From contig CABUHI010000004.1 of the NCBI GenBank assembly GCA_902491345.1, forward strand, positions 1 through 64,000: 64,000 nucleotides of DNA. Reading direction: 5' to 3'. The notes under the pieces are model-generated. The model did not search any database, had not been told where the DNA came from, and saw only the letters and a list, made by a program, of their open reading frames with translations. Position numbers and translations under genes: made by a program. Below, piece by piece: positions 47,495-54,880 of the stretch (position 1 is the stretch's first letter; the number at the start of each line of letters is the position of its first letter). The DNA is from an uncultured Collinsella sp. GTDB lineage: Bacteria > Actinomycetota > Coriobacteriia > Coriobacteriales > Coriobacteriaceae.

Positions 47495-49987
47495 TTAGCT
47501 AATTCCCACAAACATGCAGCCCGAAGTCGCTCCGCGCAGACGGGCGGCGGGCTTACGGCCGGCTTGAGCCGCCTCGACGGCGCGACGGACGCGAGCGACG
47601 GCACGGCCAATCTCATCGGCCTCGAGCAGGGTTCCGTCGACCATAAGATGACGGACGCCGGCGTCGAGCAACTGCGGTACCTGCGGCGTGAGGTCGATGG
47701 GGTAGGCGTCGTACAGGCGTGAGCGGCCGTGGATGTCGGTACGCACCGGCATGATCTTGCCGTCGATATTCTTGAGCGAGAGCTTGCGGGCGCGCAGGCG
47801 GCAGTTAGCGCAATCGTGGATGCAGCCATTGGCCACCTGCAGGATGCAGTGCTCGCTCGTCATAACGCGCGGGCGGCCAAAGACGGTGATGCCCAGAGCC
47901 GCGGGCGCGGCGGCGCCGAGCGAGACAATCTCGTCGAGTGTGATCTCGGGCGAGAGCCAAAACGCACCGGCTCCGCGCTCGGCAAGCGCCTCCATGCAGG
48001 GCGTGTTGTGCGCCGGCAGGCAAGAGCGAATCTCGGCCGTGGCGCCGGCATGAGCGGCTACGGCGAGCTCGGAGATATTGCCGACGGCGACGGTGGCTCC
48101 GGCATTGATCCAAGGATCGACGCGCTCGTGGTCGACGGCGCGGCAGACCTCGTCGAGTACGGGCACGATACCCTGCTCAAATGCATCGGCAGGGGAGAGT
48201 CCGACAGCCTCGAGCGCGTCGGTGGTCATATAGATGCGCGTTGCACTCTCCGCGCGGGCTGCCTCGGCGGCCTCGAGCGAGGTGACGGTGGCGCAGATTT
48301 GCGGCTCGTCGCGGTAGTGCTTGGGCATGGGGCGCGTACATTTGTCGAGCACCGGCAACTCGAGCGTTTTTGCGCGCTCCTCGTACGGTGCCAGAATGGC
48401 CTCTTCCAGCGCCTTACAAGCGGCGGCGCGCACCTTGTGCACAGCGGAGAAGCCCATGCCGCAGCCCTTATCGAGCGCCACATCAAAGCTCGCGGACTCA
48501 AAGGGCGAGGACCCCATGCGGCCCACATGCTCTACCAGATCGGACGCCTCGACCGCGCGGGTCTTGGCGGCCTCGACGGTAAAGCCCGTGGCCGTGGCCG
48601 TAAGCGAAGGGTCGTCGCAGCAGGTGAGCGTAACGGTAAACGGCTCGCCCAGACGCGCCACAACGGACACGTCTACGGCGCGGCGGCGCAGCACATCGCG
48701 CTTGAGCGCGGCGCCGGCGGCGTCGATGGCACGCTGGCTGCGAATCACGCGGACGCGGCAGCCCTCGGGCATGCTGCGGGGCACGCGACATTCGATGATG
48801 TCACCGGCGGCGGCATCATCGGTAGCGATAGTGGTTAGGAACTGATCGAACTCGTCGTCGTGGCGAAGTTCCAACAAGTCGCCCTTGCCCACGGGCTCAA
48901 ACAGCTCAATGCGGGCGATGGCGGCACGGCGACGGCGGTCGTCGGGCTTGAGGCCGCGCACGTCGCGGTTGGCCAGGCGGCTGCCCAGCACCGTGCCCAC
49001 AATCTGGCCGCGGTTGTTGGAGCGCTCGTAACTCATCATCTCGTCGCCCGAGGTGCCATCCTGGTAGGCGTGCGTAAAGTCGCGATTAAAGCAGCGCTTG
49101 AGCTGGCGCTGGCGGGCTGCATCCTCATCCTTGGAGGTCGAAACATCGGCCAGCATGTCATCAATCTGATGACGATACACGTCGACGATGGAATACACGT
49201 AATCGGGTGCCTTCATGCGTCCTTCGAGCTTGAGCGATGCGGCGCCGGCGTCATACAGACGGCGAACAAGCTGCGAAGTGTTGGTGTCGCGCGGGCACAG
49301 CGCGCGCTCGCGACCGGCAGGGGAGAGCGAGCGGCCGTTCTCGTCGATCAGCTCGTAGGGCAGGCGGCAGGGCTGGGCGCACATGCCGCGGTTGGCCGAT
49401 CGTCCCGCCATGGCAAAGCTCGAAAGCAGGCACAGGCCCGAGTAGCAAAAGCAGATGGCGCCATGGCTAAAGACCTCAAGGTCCACATCGGGCGCGGCGT
49501 CGTGGATGGCGGCGATCTCGTCGATGGAGAGCTCGCGCGAGAGAGTCACACGGTCGGCGCCCTGCTCACGGCACCAAAGGGTTCCGCGGTCGTCATGGAT
49601 GTTCGCCTGGGTCGAGATGTGCGTCTCGATGCCGGGCATGGTGCGCTTGACCTCAAAGAACAGACCCCAGTCCTGGATAATGAAGGCATCGGCGCCCAGC
49701 GTGGAGCAGCGACGGATGAGTTGCAGCGCATCGCTCATCTCGGACTGCTTGATGACGATGTTTACCGTGACGTAGACGCGCGACCCGGCTAGATGCGCGG
49801 CGCGGCAGGCTTGCTCAAAGGCCTCGTCGGTAAAGTTGGTTGCCTTGCGGCGGGCGTTGAAGCTGCCCATGCCGCAGTAGATGGCGTCTGCCCCGGCGGC
49901 GAGCGCGGCGGCAAAGGGCTCCGGGCCTCCGGCGGGGGCCAAAAGCTCGGGCCTGCGGTTAGTGGTTCGGCTGGCGGTTGCGGTCAT
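47495..49987 (-). CDS. U32 family peptidase, RlhA-like
   Basis: An 830-aa member of peptidase family U32 with the DUF3656 C-terminal region, the group that includes RlhA (YdcP), which hydroxylates a 23S rRNA cytidine in E. coli. It has LLAPAGGPEPFAAALAAGADAIYCG at the N-terminus and the signature EVFSHGAICFCYSGLCLLSSFAMAGRSANRGMCAQPCR, with conserved cysteines that may hold an Fe-S cluster. The C-terminal part has a second cysteine set, CIHDCANCRLR. Function as an rRNA modification enzyme is inferred from family and from its pairing with a pseudouridine synthase. Confidence 0.88.
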   Translation of the reverse strand: MTATASRTTNRRPELLAPAGGPEPFAAALAAGADAIYCGMGSFNARRKATNFTDEAFEQACRAAHLAGSRVYVTVNIVIKQSEMSDALQLIRRCSTLGADAFIIQDWGLFFEVKRTMPGIETHISTQANIHDDRGTLWCREQGADRVTLSRELSIDEIAAIHDAAPDVDLEVFSHGAICFCYSGLCLLSSFAMAGRSANRGMCAQPCRLPYELIDENGRSLSPAGRERALCPRDTNTSQLVRRLYDAGAASLKLEGRMKAPDYVYSIVDVYRHQIDDMLADVSTSKDEDAARQRQLKRCFNRDFTHAYQDGTSGDEMMSYERSNNRGQIVGTVLGSRLANRDVRGLKPDDRRRRAAIARIELFEPVGKGDLLELRHDDEFDQFLTTIATDDAAAGDIIECRVPRSMPEGCRVRVIRSQRAIDAAGAALKRDVLRRRAVDVSVVARLGEPFTVTLTCCDDPSLTATATGFTVEAAKTRAVEASDLVEHVGRMGSSPFESASFDVALDKGCGMGFSAVHKVRAAACKALEEAILAPYEERAKTLELPVLDKCTRPMPKHYRDEPQICATVTSLEAAEAARAESATRIYMTTDALEAVGLSPADAFEQGIVPVLDEVCRAVDHERVDPWINAGATVAVGNISELAVAAHAGATAEIRSCLPAHNTPCMEALAERGAGAFWLSPEITLDEIVSLGAAAPAALGITVFGRPRVMTSEHCILQVANGCIHDCANCRLRARKLSLKNIDGKIMPVRTDIHGRSRLYDAYPIDLTPQVPQLLDAGVRHLMVDGTLLEADEIGRAVARVRRAVEAAQAGRKPAARLRGATSGCMFVGIS

Positions 49988-50142
49988 ATCCTGCCTTTCA
50001 AAATGCTCAGATATTCAAAAGTATAGTGGCGTCGCTGCGATGGACGATGCCCGCAGCCTAAGCAGGACAAAGTCTTCAGCAGCTTGGACTGGCTGCTCCA
50101 CATGAGAACCGTTCAGCGGTTCGGGGAAACCGTTGGGCGATA

Positions 50143-50198
50143 AAATATTCTCGCAAGCTGATAATATTCTTGCATCAAACAGAAACCTTGAGTACTAT
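50143..50198 (+). promoter_or_regulatory. ridA promoter with upstream direct repeats
   Basis: TTGCAT (50170-50175) and TACTAT (50193-50198) are 17 bp apart. AATATTCTCGCA and AATATTCTTGCA are direct repeats about 20 bp apart within 50143-50175, the second covering the -35. They may be an operator, perhaps for the DauR-like regulator encoded nearby. The rest of 49988-50142 shows nothing clear. Confidence 0.5.
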
Positions 50199-50207
50199 CC
50201 CAATCAA

Positions 50208-50253
50208 GCGCGGTGTTCAGACCGAACTGTGCCTCCCGGTGTGAACACCGCGC
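50208..50253 (+). promoter_or_regulatory. 5' UTR hairpin of ridA
   Basis: GCGCGGTGTTCA (50208-50219) pairs perfectly with TGAACACCGCGC (50242-50253) around a 22-nt loop, 34 nt before the ridA start. It could stabilise the message or regulate translation. Confidence 0.55.
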
Positions 50254-50287
50254 TCACGCTCTCTCAATTGATCGTAAGGAGAAAAAC

Positions 50288-50665
50288 ATGAGCAAGACCG
50301 TCGTGTCTTCCGATAACGCACCCGCAGCCATCGGCCCGTATTCCCCCGGTATCCAGGCCGACAACATGGTGTTCCTGTCCGGCCAGCTGGGCATCGATCC
50401 CGCGACCGGCAAGATGCCCGAGGGCGTCGAGGCCCAGGCCAAGCAGTCCCTCGCCAACGTCGAGGCCCTGCTGACCGCTGCCGGCGCTACCTTTGCCGAT
50501 GTCGTCAAGACCACGGTCTACCTGGCCGACATCGCCGACTTCGCCGCCGTGAACGAGATCTACGCCTCCAAGTTTGAGGCCCCGTTCCCCGCGCGCAGCG
50601 CCTTCCAGGTTGCCGCCCTTCCGGCTGGCGGTCTGGTCGAGATCGAGGTCGTTGCCGCTCTCTAA
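50288..50665 (+). CDS. ridA: RidA family reactive intermediate deaminase
   Basis: Hydrolyses reactive enamine/imine intermediates made by PLP enzymes, releasing ammonia. The 125-aa protein has SSDNAPAAIGPYSPGIQA, FLSGQLGIDPATG, the active-site arginine in FPARSAFQV, and LVEIEVVAAL at the end. ATG 50288 follows AAGGAG. It converges on the DauR-like regulator gene and shares a bidirectional terminator with it. RidA proteins often accompany purine and amino acid breakdown genes, as here. Confidence 0.95.
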   Translation: MSKTVVSSDNAPAAIGPYSPGIQADNMVFLSGQLGIDPATGKMPEGVEAQAKQSLANVEALLTAAGATFADVVKTTVYLADIADFAAVNEIYASKFEAPFPARSAFQVAALPAGGLVEIEVVAAL

Positions 50666-50695
50666 GGCGTTGGCCACAACTAAACATGACATGCA

Positions 50696-50736
50696 AAAAG
50701 ACCCTGCAGCGCGTGCGAGCTGCAGGGTCTTTTGTT
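50696..50736. terminator. Bidirectional terminator between ridA and the regulator
   Basis: A 15-bp perfect stem (50696-50710 with 50719-50733) is bounded by A4 and T4 runs on either side, so it can serve both converging genes. Confidence 0.9.
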
Positions 50737-50777
50737 AAGTGACGGATCGCTTGTGGAGCCGCGCTTCATTTTGCTCG

Positions 50778-51434
50778 TTAGCCTTCCTTTCGGACTTTTT
50801 GCAGGTAGCGGTAGACGCTGGGCTCCGAGATGCCCAGCGCGGTGGCGGCGCAGGCAACAGCGCCCTTGAGCATGAACACCCCGTTGCCGTTGAGGTGGCG
50901 AATGACGTCCACGCGGTCGCTCTGACCAAGCGACGCTACATCCAGCCCACGCGCGCTCAGCAACTCGGCAATGCTGCGGTCGATGAGCTCCTGTGTGGAC
51001 TCCGAAAGGCTTTCGACCTCGATAGGGGCGGGCTCCGTGCGCGTTGGCGCCGCGTCGAAGCACGCCATGAGCTGCTGCGCCATGGCGTTGATGGAGCGTA
51101 CGGTCGAGAGGTCGGTGTTGACGCAGAGCATACCGACGATCTCGTCATTCTCGCGGATAAAGTACGTCGCTGACTCCAACGTCTTGCCTCCGGCGCCGCG
51201 GCCCTCGTAGCCCGTAATAAACGGCAGGTCGCGATACTTGGCGTCGTGCATGATCTTGAGTGCCAGATCGGTGGCGGGACCGCCGACCTTGCGGCCGCTC
51301 ACGATGCCGTTGCGAATATCGACGATGGCGTGGTCGGGATCCGAGAAATCGTGCAGCACGATTTCGCTGTTTTTGCCGAGTATCTGCTCCAGAAAATCGA
51401 CCATCGGCAAAAAGCGACGTACGGTCTCGTTCAC
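50778..51434 (-). CDS. YheO/DauR-type PAS-HTH transcriptional regulator
   Basis: A 218-aa regulator with an N-terminal YheO-like PAS domain (EIVLHDFSDPDHAIVDIRNG, GKTLESATYFIRENDEIVGMLCVNTDLS) and a C-terminal helix-turn-helix (MLKGAVACAATALGISEPSVYRYLQKV). GTG 51434 is chosen because AAAGGAG lies 6 nt upstream and it fits the family start; a longer frame to 51575 lacks support. It diverges from the purine permease operon and is probably its regulator. The sensed ligand is unknown. Confidence 0.88.
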   Translation of the reverse strand: MNETVRRFLPMVDFLEQILGKNSEIVLHDFSDPDHAIVDIRNGIVSGRKVGGPATDLALKIMHDAKYRDLPFITGYEGRGAGGKTLESATYFIRENDEIVGMLCVNTDLSTVRSINAMAQQLMACFDAAPTRTEPAPIEVESLSESTQELIDRSIAELLSARGLDVASLGQSDRVDVIRHLNGNGVFMLKGAVACAATALGISEPSVYRYLQKVRKEG

Positions 51435-51670
51435 GGGCAACTCCTTTGGGTGAAATCGGAAATGTTCATAACAATTTTTTCTCATGGTAACACGCTGCCC
51501 ATCATCTCGTATATCCGCAGGTACATTGCGTAATGCAGACGAACGGTAGGAATTTAGCGGTAAACGGTTGACCAAAAGAAATGTTAGATGTTATTTTGAC
51601 CAGACACTTTCCTGACCTGCGGAAATGCGTAATTTCAGCTGAAGAATAGTCTGATAACAAAAAATTATTA

Positions 51671-51699
51671 TTGAGAATGAGAATCATCTTTAATACGAT
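51671..51699 (+). promoter_or_regulatory. Purine operon promoter with Fur-like box
   Basis: TTGAGA (51671-51676) and TACGAT (51694-51699) are 17 bp apart. The 19 bp at 51673-51691 match the canonical Fur box at 14 of 19 positions and fill the spacer, so a Fur-type repressor would block polymerase. Two TTGACC copies at 51568 and 51596 lie further upstream. The rest of 51435-51670 is AT-rich without a gene. Confidence 0.5.
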
Positions 51700-51786
51700 A
51701 TGCAATGAAGGCACAACCTCAACCCCGCACTGCGTCACAATAGAGCGTTAGATGCGAAAACAACTACTTCGAGGATTGGTGGTCAA

Positions 51787-53181
51787 ATGACCCAGGAGAC
51801 GGTTACGAACGGCACTGAAGCCCTGTTCACTCGCGAAGGCATGCCTCCCGTTAAGGAAATGATCCCGTGTGCCCTTCAGCACGTACTGGCATCGTTTGCC
51901 GGCATCATTACCCCGGCGGTCATCATGGCCGGCGTCTACGGCTTTAATAGCCAGCAGAGCACCGACATCATCCAGGTCGCGCTCATTCTTTCGGCGATCG
52001 ATACGGCCCTTCAGGCCTTCGCTCCCTTCCGTCGCATCGGCGGCGGCCTGCCCATCGTCATGGGCGTTTCGTTCGCGTTCCTGCCGGCCCTGCAGGCCAT
52101 GGGTGCCTCGGGCTTTAGCTTTGGTGCACTGCTGGGCGGCGAGATCGTCGGCGGCGCCGTCGCGGTCCTCTTTGGTCTGGCCTACAGCAAGATCAAGTGG
52201 CTGTTCCCGCCCGTCGTGACCGGTACGGTCATCTTCTCCATCGGCGTTTCGCTGTATCCCACGGCCGTCAAGTATATGGCCGGCGGTATGGGTACGCCGC
52301 TATGGGGCACCCCGCAGGCCTGGTGCGTCGCTCTTATCACCTTCGCCGTGGTCTTTGCGCTCGCCAACTTTGGCAAGGGCACGCTCAAGCTGGGATCCGT
52401 GTTCTTTGGCATGATCGTTGGCATGATCGTCTCCATCCCCTTTGGCATGATCGACTTCTCCAGCGTCGCCACCGCTCAGGTCTTCGCCCTTCCCAAGCTC
52501 ATGCCCTACGCGCTCGAGTTTGATCCCGAGGTCTGCATTACCCTCGCCGTCGTGTTCCCCATGGTTGCTATCCAGGTTATCGGTGACGTCTCCGCCGCCT
52601 GCCTGGGCTCCATCGACCGTATGCCCACCGAGCGCGAGCTCTCCGGCGCCATCGTGTCCCAGGGCCTTACCTCTATGGTCGGCGGCCTGCTGGGCGGTCT
52701 TCCCACCAGCGCCCTTGGCCAGAACGTGGGCATCATCTGCTCCAACAAGGTCGTCAACAAGTGGGTCTTTGTGATCATCGCGGCCGTCTTTGCCATCGCC
52801 GGTCTGTTCCCGCAGCTCTCTGCCGTCCTTTCCGCTATCCCGCAGCCCGTCATCGGCGGCGCGACCGTCGGCGTCTTTGGCACCATCACCATGAACGGCG
52901 TGCGCATGTTCACCCGCGAGGGCCTCACGCAGCGCACTACCACTATCGTCGGCACCTCCGTCGTCTTTGGCCTGGGTATCTGGATGGCCAGCGGTTGCCT
53001 TGCCGGCGAGGGTATGCCCGCCTGGGTGTCCACCGTCATCGGCTCCAATGCCGTAACCCCCACCGCCATCATGGCCATTGTCCTTAACCTGATCCTTCCG
53101 CAGACGCCGGTCGTGGCTCAGCACATCGATGCTGCCAAGGACGCTGCCGTGGATCTGGTCTTGCCCGAGAGCAAGAAGTAA
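51787..53181 (+). CDS. NCS2 family purine/uracil-xanthine permease
   Basis: Nucleobase-cation symporter of 464 aa with about 14 hydrophobic segments. LQHVLASFAGIITPAVIMAGVYG is the TM1 signature, and GLLGGLPTSALGQNVGIICSNKVVNKW is the conserved NCS2 region. It lies ahead of ssnA, ygfK and the molybdenum hydroxylase, so hypoxanthine, xanthine or urate are the likely cargo. ATG 51787 starts the operon. The fine substrate cannot be set from sequence. Confidence 0.9.
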   Translation: MTQETVTNGTEALFTREGMPPVKEMIPCALQHVLASFAGIITPAVIMAGVYGFNSQQSTDIIQVALILSAIDTALQAFAPFRRIGGGLPIVMGVSFAFLPALQAMGASGFSFGALLGGEIVGGAVAVLFGLAYSKIKWLFPPVVTGTVIFSIGVSLYPTAVKYMAGGMGTPLWGTPQAWCVALITFAVVFALANFGKGTLKLGSVFFGMIVGMIVSIPFGMIDFSSVATAQVFALPKLMPYALEFDPEVCITLAVVFPMVAIQVIGDVSAACLGSIDRMPTERELSGAIVSQGLTSMVGGLLGGLPTSALGQNVGIICSNKVVNKWVFVIIAAVFAIAGLFPQLSAVLSAIPQPVIGGATVGVFGTITMNGVRMFTREGLTQRTTTIVGTSVVFGLGIWMASGCLAGEGMPAWVSTVIGSNAVTPTAIMAIVLNLILPQTPVVAQHIDAAKDAAVDLVLPESKK

Positions 53182-53197
53182 CCAATTCGGTGCTATT

Positions 53198-53229
53198 CGT
53201 CGGCGGACGCATCGCCTCGTCCGCCGACG
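53198..53229 (+). other. Intercistronic hairpin after the permease gene
   Basis: CGTCGGCGGACG (53198-53209) pairs perfectly with CGTCCGCCGACG (53218-53229). There is no U tract, so it is more likely an mRNA processing or stability element than a terminator. Confidence 0.6.
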
Positions 53230-53376
53230 CCATGCGGCGCCAAGCCGCACTTCAAAGGGTTTGTCCCTTTGGTGAAGCGTTGACGGGAGAGGGCCCGTTT
53301 CCGGTGTAGGCCGGCGCTTCGCACTCCGCCATGTCAGAGGTGTCAAACCCCGCCTCTGATGTTGAAGGGAGCATCC

Positions 53377-54732
53377 ATGCTTCTGGTCGCTAACGGTTCC
53401 GTCTTTACCCGCAACGCTCAGACCCCGTTCATTCCAAACGGTGCGGTCGCCATTGACGGAGATACGATCGTCGAAGTGGGCCCCGAACGCGAGCTCAAGG
53501 CCAAGTACCCGGATGCCGAGTACGTCGATGCCCGGGGCAACCTCATCATGCCCGGACTCATCAACTGCCACACCCACATCTACTCGGGTCTGGCCCGCGG
53601 CCTTGCCATTAAGGGCTGCAACCCCACCAACTTCCTGGAGAATCTCGAGCAGCAGTGGTGGAAGATCGACGACAATCTGACGCTCGACGGCACCAAGGCC
53701 AGCGCCTATGCCACGATTTTGGACTCTATCCGCGATGGCGTCACCACGATCTTCGATCACCATGCGAGCTTCTGCGAGATCCCGGGAAGCCTCTTTACCA
53801 TTAAGGATGCAGCTCAGGAGCTGGGCATGCGTTCGTGCCTGTGCTACGAGGTCTCCGATCGCCGCGGCCAGGAAAAATGCGACCAGGCCATTGCCGAGAA
53901 CGCCGAATTTGCCCAGTGGGCCGCCAAGGAGCGTCGCGATAACGACAACCACATGATCGCCGCCATGTTTGGCGGTCACGCCACCTTTACGCTGTCGGAC
54001 GAGACCATGGACAAGATGGCCGAGGCCAACAACGGCCTGACCGGCTTCCACATCCACGTGTGCGAGGGCATGAACGACGTGTGGGATTCCCGCCTCAACC
54101 GCGGAGGCATCAGTCCCGTCGAGCGCCTGCTGCAGCACAACCTGCTGGGTCCTGACACCATGCTGGGCCACTGCATCCACGTGACGCCTGCCGAGATGGA
54201 TATCGTCAAGGAGTCCGGCACCTGGCTCGTCAACAACCCCGAATCCAATATGGGTAACGCCGTGGGCTGCGCCCCCGTGCTCGAGTTCTTCCGCCGCGGC
54301 ATCCCCGTGTGCATGGGCACCGACGCCTACACCCACGACATGCTCGAGAGCCTTAAGGTCTTCCTGATCATTCAGCGTCACAACGCCGCCATGCCCAACG
54401 TGGGCTGGTGCGAGGCCATGACCATGCTGTTCGAGAACAACGCCAAGATGGCGAGCAAGTACTTCGATCGCAAGCTCGGTGTGCTCGAGGCCGGCGCTGC
54501 CGCCGACGTCATCGTCATGGACTACAAGCCCTTTACGCCGCTGAGCGAGGAGAATATCGACGGCCACATGCTCTTTGGCATGATGGGCAAAAACTGCCGC
54601 ACCACCATCATCAACGGCCGCGTCCTGTACAAGGATCGCGAGTTTGTCGGTATTGATGAGGACAAGATCAACGCGTGGACCATGGCTGAGTCCAAGAAGC
54701 TCTGGAGCACGCTCAACGATCGCGCCTACTAA
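53377..54732 (+). CDS. ssnA: Putative aminohydrolase SsnA
   Basis: Amidohydrolase-superfamily enzyme of 451 aa, of the SsnA type found in purine-degradation clusters; it probably removes an amino group from a purine or pyrimidine-like ring. Metal-binding residues are seen in NCHTHIYSG (HxH), FHIHVCEG and GHCIHV, with the late aspartate in GTDAYTHD. ATG 53377 follows AAGGGAG by 5 nt; the upstream in-frame start at 53359 lacks a ribosome site. It lies between the permease and ygfK. The real substrate is not proven in the family. Confidence 0.88.
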   Translation: MLLVANGSVFTRNAQTPFIPNGAVAIDGDTIVEVGPERELKAKYPDAEYVDARGNLIMPGLINCHTHIYSGLARGLAIKGCNPTNFLENLEQQWWKIDDNLTLDGTKASAYATILDSIRDGVTTIFDHHASFCEIPGSLFTIKDAAQELGMRSCLCYEVSDRRGQEKCDQAIAENAEFAQWAAKERRDNDNHMIAAMFGGHATFTLSDETMDKMAEANNGLTGFHIHVCEGMNDVWDSRLNRGGISPVERLLQHNLLGPDTMLGHCIHVTPAEMDIVKESGTWLVNNPESNMGNAVGCAPVLEFFRRGIPVCMGTDAYTHDMLESLKVFLIIQRHNAAMPNVGWCEAMTMLFENNAKMASKYFDRKLGVLEAGAAADVIVMDYKPFTPLSEENIDGHMLFGMMGKNCRTTIINGRVLYKDREFVGIDEDKINAWTMAESKKLWSTLNDRAY

Positions 54733-54746
54733 TTACAAGTAGATTC

Positions 54747-54782
54747 ACGCGCGTCGGATGTTTCGCTGCATCCGACGCGCGT
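54747..54782 (+). other. Intercistronic hairpin before ygfK
   Basis: A 14-bp perfect stem (54747-54760 with 54769-54782) with an 8-nt loop and no U tract lies 14 nt after the ssnA stop. Confidence 0.6.
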
Positions 54783-54880
54783 ATAGGCGGCCTCCGCGGG
54801 GTCGCCGGCGCTGTGCTAGCGCTACACCGTATTTGCGCCCGCCGCGCGGTCTCGCCGGGCGTTACAGAGAGGAGCTCATT

